A stretch of DNA of 64,000 nt, from contig NZ_CP080649.1 in NCBI RefSeq assembly GCF_019603315.1, forward strand, positions 2,490,176 through 2,554,175, read 5' to 3'. Each line of letters starts with the position of its first letter. Position 1 is the first letter of the stretch. The stretch is from Ruficoccus sp. ZRK36. GTDB lineage: Bacteria; Verrucomicrobiota; Verrucomicrobiia; Opitutales; Cerasicoccaceae. The position numbers and the translations under genes were made by a program. The notes under the pieces are model-generated. The model made no database searches. It was not told where the DNA came from and saw only the letters and a list, made by a program, of their open reading frames with translations. Of this stretch, positions 58,283 through 64,000 are shown piece after piece.

Positions 58283-59941
58283 TTACTCCGAGAGTAAGGT
58301 ATGAGCGCGAGCCAGTGCGGCGTCGATGTCCGGGCAGATGTTTTCCGCGCCTATCCGCGCGAGTAGACCCGACTTTTTCAGGGCTTTGTGCGGCTGAGGC
58401 TGGAGGGCGCTGATCACGAGCTGGCGATTTTTCTTTCGCAGCTTTTCGTAAAGATTTTCCAGAGCGTTAAGACCGGTTGCGTCCATGGCCGTGACCTTGC
58501 GCATGCGCAGGATGACAACCTTTGGCTCGCGTTGTGCGCGCTTAAGTGCGGTCTCCAGCCGGTCGGCCACGCCGAAGAAGAACGGCCCGAGGATACGGAA
58601 GACCTGCACCTCGTCGGGGATGTCCTTACCCAGCAGGCTGTGTTGCGGCCCCTCGGTGTCGGTGGAGGCATCCACCGGCGTGATCTGGGAGGTGTCGGCC
58701 ACGCGCTTGATAAAGAGGATCGCCGCGAGGATCATGCCAACCTCCACGGCCAGCGTGAGGTCAAAAAGCACCGTCAGCGCAAACGTGGTCAGAAACACTG
58801 CCGCATCGCTGCGCGGCCATTTGAACAGGCGCTTGAAGTGGTGCCATTCGCCCATGTTGTAGGCGACCTTGACCAACACGGCGGCCAGCACGGCCAGCGG
58901 GACGGATTTGGCCAGTGGCGCGGCGGCCAGCAGGATGACCAGCAGCGTCACGGCGTGGATCATCCCGGCGACCGGTGTGCGGCCCCCGCTTTTGACGTTC
59001 GTCGCTGTGCGCGCAATCGCGCCGGTGGCGGCGATCCCGCCAAAGAGCGGGCAGAAAATGTTGGCCAGACCCTGTGCCTTGAGCTCCTGATTGGAGTCGT
59101 GCCGGTCGTCGATCATCCCGTCGGCGACCACAGCAGACAGCAATGATTCAATGGCGGCGAGGAGGGCGATGGTGGTGGCAGGCTGGATCAGCCGCCCGAG
59201 CTCCGAGAAGGAAAACTCTGGCACGTGCAGAGGCGGCAATCCCTCCGGGATGCCCCCGAAGCGCGTCCCGATCGTTTCCACCGGGAGCTTGAAGACAGCC
59301 ACGACGACTGTACCGAGCACGAGCGCCACCACGGAGCCGGGTACGACGCGCATCCACTTTTTCGGCCAGAAAATAATCAGCAGCAGCGCACTGATGGCGA
59401 GCAGGGCCGTTGGCAGGTGGGTGGTGCCGAGCGAACCGCCGAGAGCCGCGCACTTATCGAGGAAGGCCGAGGGGACCTTGTCCAGATCGAGCCCGAGGAA
59501 GTCCTTGATCTGCGTGCTGAGGATGAGCACGGCGATGCCCGAGGTGAAGCCCACCGTGACCGGGTAGGGGATGTACTTGATCGCCTGCCCCAGACCGGCG
59601 AACCCCATGATCAGCAGGATAAAGCCCGCCATGATCGTGCACACGGCGAGGTTTGAGGCACCGTACTCGGTCAGAATCCCGTAAACGATGACGATGAATG
59701 CGCCGGTCGGCCCGCCGATCTGCACACGCGAGCCCCCGAAGGCCGAGATGATGAAGCCCGCGATGACGGCGGTGATGATACCGGCCTCGGGTGCGACACC
59801 GGAGGCGATGGCAAAGGCCATGGCCAGCGGCAGGGCCACGATGCCCACAGTGATACCTGCGGTCAGGTCCGCTCCGAATTGTCCGCGGTTATAACCGCGC
59901 AGGCACTCGACCAACCGAGGCCTAAATGTCAAAAATCTCAT
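58283..59941 (-). CDS. SulP family anion permease with STAS domain
   Basis: 552 residues from the ATG at 59941, which has GGGGAGAGAGC before it; an in-frame ATG at 59962 is less well placed. About 12-14 membrane spans begin FGADLTAGITVGIVALPLAMAFAIASG, followed by the family motif QIGGPTGAFIVIVYGI and later LFGGIAATGAIARTATNVKSGGRTPVAGM. A C-terminal STAS domain (about 430-552) has VVILRMRKVTAMDATGLNALENL. Members import sulfate, bicarbonate or C4-dicarboxylates, often with sodium in marine bacteria. The substrate is not determined. Confidence 0.9.
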   Translation of the reverse strand: MRFLTFRPRLVECLRGYNRGQFGADLTAGITVGIVALPLAMAFAIASGVAPEAGIITAVIAGFIISAFGGSRVQIGGPTGAFIVIVYGILTEYGASNLAVCTIMAGFILLIMGFAGLGQAIKYIPYPVTVGFTSGIAVLILSTQIKDFLGLDLDKVPSAFLDKCAALGGSLGTTHLPTALLAISALLLIIFWPKKWMRVVPGSVVALVLGTVVVAVFKLPVETIGTRFGGIPEGLPPLHVPEFSFSELGRLIQPATTIALLAAIESLLSAVVADGMIDDRHDSNQELKAQGLANIFCPLFGGIAATGAIARTATNVKSGGRTPVAGMIHAVTLLVILLAAAPLAKSVPLAVLAAVLVKVAYNMGEWHHFKRLFKWPRSDAAVFLTTFALTVLFDLTLAVEVGMILAAILFIKRVADTSQITPVDASTDTEGPQHSLLGKDIPDEVQVFRILGPFFFGVADRLETALKRAQREPKVVILRMRKVTAMDATGLNALENLYEKLRKKNRQLVISALQPQPHKALKKSGLLARIGAENICPDIDAALARAHTLLSE

Positions 59942-60016
59942 GCTCTCTCCCCGTGAAAGCACTTGATGTTACGCCTGAATGAACTTGTCGGTCAAGCTGA
60001 CGATTGTTGCGCGTGC

Positions 60017-60045
60017 AAAATATTAGCGGCTCTTGCGTGGGACAA
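60017..60045 (-). promoter_or_regulatory. Candidate promoter of the SulP gene
   Basis: On the leftward strand TTGTCC (plus 60040-60045), 17 bases, TATTTT (plus 60017-60022), 75 bases before the SulP start. Confidence 0.5.
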
Positions 60046-60065
60046 GAGTCGCAGCGATACGCGCT

Positions 60066-60097
60066 TGAAAATGGGGCAGTCGTCCGGCGTTTGCCCC
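60066..60097 (-). terminator. Terminator of the YibE/F gene
   Basis: On the leftward strand GGGGCA, 13 bases, TGCCCC, then ATTTTC; the stem begins at the stop codon. Confidence 0.5.
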
Positions 60098-61296
60098 TAC
60101 GCGGTCTGCGCTTCGCTGGCTTGGGTGACCGGCTCGGCTTGGGGCTGAGTGGTGGGCATACGGTAGTGCCAGATGAACCCGCTGACCAGCGCTGTAAAGG
60201 GGGCCACCGTAACCAGCCCGAAGCTGCCCACCATGATGTTGAGAAACTCGGCGGCCACGTAGTTGATATTCGCGATACGCGCCAGGGGCATACCCTGCGA
60301 GGTGAAGAGCATGAGCATGGTGATGTAGCTGCTGGAGTAGGCCAGCAGGAGCGTGGTCGTCATGGTGCCGGTCACGGCCCGGCCTACCGAGAGCCCGGAG
60401 CGGATGTGCTCCCAGCGGCCGATGCCGGGGCTCTTCTCCTTGATCTCGTGCATGGCACTGGCGATGTCCATCGACAGGTCCATCATCGCCCCGGAGCAGC
60501 CGATGACCACCGCTGCAATAAAGATAGGGGTTAGCTTCAGCTCGAAAAAGCCCGAGTACAGCAGCGTTTCGCTAAAGGGCCGCACCGCGCCATTGATGCG
60601 GAAGGCATCGGTAAAGACCAGCGCGAGTATGCAGGTGACGGCCAGCCCGAGCACCGAGCCCAGAAACGACGCCAGCCCGCGGCGGGTGAGCCCCCCGACA
60701 AGGAAGCAGATGCACGCCGTCAGCAGGAGCACCACACCCATGCCAATCATGATCGGGTTTTTGCCATCGAGAAAGAGCGGGATCATGATCTTCCAGATTA
60801 GCAGGGCCGAGAAGGCAAAGGACAGCAGTGCCTTGGCACCCGTCGAGCCTGCGACCAGCAGCAGCAGGACGACGAACAGCACACACATCAGCACCTCGCC
60901 CTGCACGCGGTAGTGGCCACGGGCTACCCCTGCGATGGGCTTGCCCTGGGGACCGGAGGAGTACTGGAGCAGCAGGTCGTCGCCGGGCTGGAAGTACTCG
61001 TCGAGTGCGAGCTGCCCGGTGAGGATGTTGTCGGCGGTGAGCTGTTTGCCTTTGTCAGGGCCGCTGAGCAGCTCGACCTCGAGCCGCTGCGCGCCGGAGC
61101 GCAGCATCAGGTTCTGGCGCACGGTGCTGTTGTCCACCGAGAGCACGCGGGCACGCTCGTGCAGGAGTCCACTCTGGGCCTCCGGCTCTTCAAAGCGGTT
61201 AATGTCTACGAAGCACAGGGCAACGCATAGTGTGGCGAAAAAGGCGCAAAACAGCGAGTCCCGGCTTAACAGTTTCTGGCGGAGAGATGAGCGCAT
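60097..61296 (-). CDS. YibE/F-like membrane protein
   Basis: 399 residues. A short N-terminal anchor is followed by an extracytoplasmic OB-like part (about 30-130, ERARVLSVDNSTVRQNL and VELLSGPDKGKQL, EYFQPGDDLLLQYS). Then come about seven membrane spans with LLSFAFSALLIWKIMIPLFLDG, LVGGLTRRGLASFLGSVLG and GCSGAMMDLSMDIASAMHEI, the YibE/F pattern of firmicutes. Function is unknown; lactococcal relatives have been linked to bacteriocin receptors or stress (recollection). It lies 155 bases upstream of the SulP gene on the same strand, with a terminator and promoter between, so it is separate. Confidence 0.83.
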   Translation of the reverse strand: MRSSLRQKLLSRDSLFCAFFATLCVALCFVDINRFEEPEAQSGLLHERARVLSVDNSTVRQNLMLRSGAQRLEVELLSGPDKGKQLTADNILTGQLALDEYFQPGDDLLLQYSSGPQGKPIAGVARGHYRVQGEVLMCVLFVVLLLLVAGSTGAKALLSFAFSALLIWKIMIPLFLDGKNPIMIGMGVVLLLTACICFLVGGLTRRGLASFLGSVLGLAVTCILALVFTDAFRINGAVRPFSETLLYSGFFELKLTPIFIAAVVIGCSGAMMDLSMDIASAMHEIKEKSPGIGRWEHIRSGLSVGRAVTGTMTTTLLLAYSSSYITMLMLFTSQGMPLARIANINYVAAEFLNIMVGSFGLVTVAPFTALVSGFIWHYRMPTTQPQAEPVTQASEAQTA

Positions 61297-61358
61297 GATT
61301 GGTGAGGTTTACGAAAAAAGGGCGGTCTGAAAATACCCCTTGGGTTACATCTTGGTGG

Positions 61359-61398
61359 AGAAAAAGAGGCGTGACCGGAAGAGCCGGCCACGCCTCAG
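61359..61398 (-). terminator. Strong terminator of the alkaline phosphatase gene
   Basis: On the leftward strand GAGGCGTGGCCGG-CTCTT-CCGGTCACGCCTC (13 bp, one G-T pair) followed by TTTTTCTCC, 28 bases after the stop. Confidence 0.92.
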
Positions 61399-61426
61399 AG
61401 TTTGGATTCAGTAGCAGGCGGGCAGA

Positions 61427-63007
61427 TTACTCAGCGGAGGCCGGGAGGGTTTCGCTCACACGCATGGCGGCGGCGATGCTCTTGGCGATGTCCGTGTTGT
61501 CATAGAAGCCGTTGAAGCGGTACTCGTCGTAACCCATGGCCATGACCGGGATCGGCACAGCGGTGTGGGAGTACGTGGTCCAGCCCAGGCCGGTGTCCTG
61601 TCCGAACTGGTGGCAGACTTCCATCGTGAGGGCGTCGTAGCCGCCGTAGTACAGGTAGTCGACGCTGTTGGTGCCGCCAGTGTAGCCGGAGGGGGCGCTG
61701 GTTTCGTTCACCGGGGCGCCGCTCATGCTGCGGTCAAAGGCGTCTTCGAGGCGTTCCTTGCGGTAGTCGCTGAGGCTGTCATAGACGATGCCGAAGTTAT
61801 CGGCGATCAGGGTCTTGATCGTGTCGTCCATGTTGGTGGATCCCGCGTCGTAGGTTTCACCGAAGTTCATGTTGGCTTTGTAGGCGTAGACGGCGCCGGT
61901 GAAGGCTTCGTACGACATCTGCTGGTTGAGCAGGTTCGCGAAGGTCGTTTCGTAGCCACGGCCGGAGAAGCCGATGGTCAGGCCGCCGGTTTCGTGGTCA
62001 CCGGTGACGACGATGAGGGTTTCGTTCGGGTGCTCGTTGTAGAAGGCGATAGCCTTGCCCACGGCGTTGTCGAAGTCGATCGTGTCGCCGATCGTGCCCA
62101 TGGCGTCATTGGCGTGACAGGCCCAGTCGATCTTGCCGCCTTCGACCATCAGGAAGAAGCCGCTATTGTTATTGTCATAGAGGCAGTCGATGGCGATTTC
62201 GGTCATCTCGGCGAGGGAGATGGCGTCCTCGGCGCGGTCGATTTCGTAGGGCATGGCGGAGCTGCTCTGGAGCACCGGCACCGTGCACACGACCATGTCC
62301 TGCGGAGTGGTCTTGAGGGCGCGGATGGAGGCGGTGTCGTTGAGCATGGAGTAGCCGGCGACTTCAAACATTTCGTTCAGCGTGTCACCTTCCATGGCCG
62401 GGAAGGCCGTGGGGTAGGCGTTGTTGGAAGCGCGCTTCCAGCCGCCACCGCCGAAGAAGTTGAAGCCGGACTGGGCAGCCTGCACAGCGACCAGTTCATA
62501 CGAATTACGGGAGTCCACGTTGGCGTAGAAGGCGCCGGGAGTGGCGTGGTCGAGCGAGACGCTGGAGACGACACCGACCTTGTAGCCCTTTTCCTGGGCA
62601 AGCTCGGCGACACTCTTGAAGTTGGTGCTCAGGCTGGAGTCCTTACCGATGGTGCCGACGAGGGTCTTTGATCCGGTGGCCAGAGCGGTACCGGCAGCGG
62701 CGGAGTCCGTGATGAAGCGGTCCGTGGCGTAGGTGGTGTTGATCCCGGCGACGGGCAGCAGGTTCATGTTCAGGCGATTCTGCGGCTGGTCAACGTCGGT
62801 AGCGATGTTGGCATCACCGCCATTGAGGGCGACGAGGTAGGCCTCGGCAGCCTGGATCTGGACGGAGGCCATGCCGTCACCGATGAGGAAGATGACATAC
62901 TTGGCGCCGACGGTCTCGCGGCTGGGGCGAGCCTGCAAGCTCGTAGCGGAAAACGCGAGGGCAGCGGTCAGGCCGGCAAACGCGCAGGATTGGAAGAATT
63001 TTTTCAT
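61427..63007 (-). CDS. phoA: Alkaline phosphatase, PhoA family
   Basis: 526 residues with signal peptide (MKKFFQSCAFAGLTAALAFS, cut after LQA). Family motifs: IFLIGDGM (Asp44), FITDSAAAGTALATGSKT with nucleophile Ser102, DHATPGAFYANV, FLMVEGGKIDWACHANDA, and VVTGDHETGGLTIG with metal-binding Asp and His residues. An insert around 385-470 with DYLYYGGYDALTMEV enlarges the C-terminus before SHTAVPIPVMAMG. It frees phosphate from organic esters outside the cytoplasm. It lies 67 bases after the PEP-CTERM gene, probably in one operon. Confidence 0.93.
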   Translation of the reverse strand: MKKFFQSCAFAGLTAALAFSATSLQARPSRETVGAKYVIFLIGDGMASVQIQAAEAYLVALNGGDANIATDVDQPQNRLNMNLLPVAGINTTYATDRFITDSAAAGTALATGSKTLVGTIGKDSSLSTNFKSVAELAQEKGYKVGVVSSVSLDHATPGAFYANVDSRNSYELVAVQAAQSGFNFFGGGGWKRASNNAYPTAFPAMEGDTLNEMFEVAGYSMLNDTASIRALKTTPQDMVVCTVPVLQSSSAMPYEIDRAEDAISLAEMTEIAIDCLYDNNNSGFFLMVEGGKIDWACHANDAMGTIGDTIDFDNAVGKAIAFYNEHPNETLIVVTGDHETGGLTIGFSGRGYETTFANLLNQQMSYEAFTGAVYAYKANMNFGETYDAGSTNMDDTIKTLIADNFGIVYDSLSDYRKERLEDAFDRSMSGAPVNETSAPSGYTGGTNSVDYLYYGGYDALTMEVCHQFGQDTGLGWTTYSHTAVPIPVMAMGYDEYRFNGFYDNTDIAKSIAAAMRVSETLPASAE

Positions 63008-63074
63008 GATATGACTAACAGTGTTGATGGTATTCGTATGGATATAGTTCTAACAGCGAACTAAAGATGATAGC

Positions 63075-63800
63075 TTAGCGGAGGGTGCGTCGGCGGCGAT
63101 AGGCGACGAGGGCCAGCGCGGCGAGACCGGCGAGGATGCCGTAGGTCGAGGGCTCGGGGACGGCATCGTAGGAGGCGGAGTCCACCTCGATCCAGGAGAT
63201 GTAGGAGGCGTTATTAACCGACAGCCCCGGATCAGCGCCGATGTCGATAAAGATACCGTCGGCAGAGTTTTCCACCGTGAAGGTGAAGGACTCGATGATC
63301 ATGTCCGTCTCCACGTCGTAGAGGCTGCTTCTGCTGATCGCGCTGATGATGCTCGACTCGCTGCTGTCGCTGTAGTACAGCTCCAGACCTAGGTCGTAGT
63401 TCTGGCGCCACTCGGAGTCACCGAGGTCGGCGAAGTAGCAGATCTGCACGCTGAAGAGCTGGGTCTCGTAGCCGGAGATGGCCGGCATCCAGATGCTCAG
63501 GTCATAGTTGGAGGTGGTTTCGAGCCAGTTGCCGTCCGAGTCACTGTAGCGGGCGGTGTTGCCGTTGAGCGAGACGAGGTCGGGAGCGTCCATCCCGGCC
63601 ACGCCCCCGTCGACGGTGTTGCCATTATAGTCTACAACTTCGTAGACGTCGGCCTGTGCCGAATCTGACGAGTTGAAGAGGCTGTAGTAGTTGTATTCGA
63701 CGTGGACGGAGTTGTCTCCGCCGATCCAGTCGAGACCGACCTCTGCCTGCAGGGCGGAAGCAGACAGGAGGAGTCCGATGAGTAGCTGTTTAGTGTACAT
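63075..63800 (-). CDS. Exported protein with PEP-CTERM sorting signal
   Basis: 241 residues: signal peptide (MYTKQLLIGLLLSASALQA), a beta-rich Ser/Asp/Tyr-rich body (about 20-210) and the C-terminal sorting signal. The signal is VPEP at about 213, then a hydrophobic span ILAGLAALALVAYRRRR and a basic end, which an exosortase would cut. Such proteins are exported and often linked to extracellular matrix. No exosortase gene is in the window. It precedes the alkaline phosphatase gene by 67 bases, so the two may be induced together. Confidence 0.88.
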   Translation of the reverse strand: MYTKQLLIGLLLSASALQAEVGLDWIGGDNSVHVEYNYYSLFNSSDSAQADVYEVVDYNGNTVDGGVAGMDAPDLVSLNGNTARYSDSDGNWLETTSNYDLSIWMPAISGYETQLFSVQICYFADLGDSEWRQNYDLGLELYYSDSSESSIISAISRSSLYDVETDMIIESFTFTVENSADGIFIDIGADPGLSVNNASYISWIEVDSASYDAVPEPSTYGILAGLAALALVAYRRRRTLR

Positions 63801-63870
63801 GATTCACCAATGTGGGTTGAAGGAATGATAGGTGTTTCCTGCCGTCGCAGCCTTGCGCCAGCATGGGTGA

Positions 63871-63935
63871 AGTATATCCGTAACATGCTACTAATGCATT
63901 CGCTTTGCGTTAATGTTGTATGCGTTTTGCGTTAA
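63871..63935 (-). promoter_or_regulatory. Direct-repeat operator and -10 before the PEP-CTERM gene
   Basis: TTTGCGTTAA occurs at 63904-63913 and again at 63926-63935, a 22-bp period (two helix turns). On the leftward strand a TATACT -10 lies at plus 63871-63876, while the -35 place (63894-63899) has no consensus. An activator at the repeats would therefore be next to RNA polymerase. The repeats also lie just before the rightward partial frame. Confidence 0.5.
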
Positions 63936-63941
63936 AATATC

Positions 63942-64000
63942 ATGGCTAACGTGTCTGTGCTGGCACGAAATCCACCCGCCCGTCATCGTTGTGACAGGAA
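63942..64000 (+). CDS. Possible start of a divergent gene, cut by the window edge
   Basis: ATG at 63942 opens a frame (MANVSVLARNPPARHRCDR) that continues to the window edge. No good ribosome binding site is present. The opening vaguely recalls regulators of the LacI/GntR kind, and a regulator beside direct-repeat operators would make sense, but 19 residues cannot decide. Confidence 0.3.
   Translation, partial: MANVSVLARNPPARHRCDR

Noticed and set aside
63008-63060. CTAACAG repeats (63015-63021 and 63050-63056) considered as a Pho box of phoA
   Set aside because: The spacing is 35 bp and the sequence does not match the 11-bp-spaced CTGTCAT series of PhoB sites.

Overview
The window looks like chromosomal DNA of a marine or saline Verrucomicrobiota bacterium, probably class Opitutia. 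This is an inference from several signs: a PEP-CTERM exported protein of the verrucomicrobial kind (VPEPSTYG plus an arginine-rich tail at 63075-63800), a histone H1-like lysine/alanine-rich protein (39592-40281), many AraC regulators beside glycoside hydrolases without SusC/SusD genes, and an N-acetylglutaminylglutamine (NAGGN) osmolyte operon. I found no rRNA, tRNA, CRISPR array, prophage or complete insertion sequence. About 50 protein genes are supported.

Layout. 1-1234: two exported proteins of unknown function, read leftwards. 1235-2700: a small accessory patch with short repeats, a helix-turn-helix protein and a GIY-YIG nuclease gene inside a pair of 19-bp direct repeats. 2705-4252: an arsenic resistance pair, ArsC and Acr3. 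4296-19884: a glycan-use region. It holds a leftward operon (TolB-like propeller, beta-glucuronidase-like GH2, GH38 alpha-mannosidase) under a good promoter, a heparinase II/III-type lyase, a GH3 beta-N-acetylhexosaminidase, a zinc-less medium-chain dehydrogenase, a sodium/solute symporter, an FAD oxidoreductase and two AraC regulators with candidate direct-repeat operators. The enzyme set suggests a polymer containing uronic acid and mannose.

20465-25207: the NAGGN operon (amidotransferase, synthetase, M42 peptidase). 25369-28848: an OPT transporter and an orphan HutW-type radical SAM protein with a His-rich tail. 29307-34375: a three-gene phosphorelay. 34638-35960: a Fur-family regulator downstream of a four-cysteine mini-protein and an unknown gene, with Fur-box-like sites in front. 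36129-39221: LysM protein, ParB, SecG and a LolA-like protein. 39592-42901: a protein joining two ribbon-helix-helix-like segments to an H1-like tail, then aspartate aminotransferase and isocitrate dehydrogenase behind a leader that can fold like a transcription attenuator.

42919-45618: redox membrane protein, AI-2E family permease, glutaredoxin. 45797-49841: UvrA and an inositol-monophosphatase-like enzyme separated by nested inverted repeats. 50642-55727: thiamine thiazole genes thiG, thiH and thiS with a DUF2254 membrane gene among them, and a beta-CASP nuclease. 55870-61296: CDF exporter, ECF sigma factor with its membrane partner, SulP permease and YibE/F protein. 61427-63800: alkaline phosphatase and a PEP-CTERM protein, with a 22-bp-spaced direct repeat in front.

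The strongest leads for something undescribed are the attenuator-like leader at 40304-40410, the ribbon-helix-helix/H1 fusion, the Fur-linked mini-protein operon, and the repeat-bracketed GIY-YIG unit.
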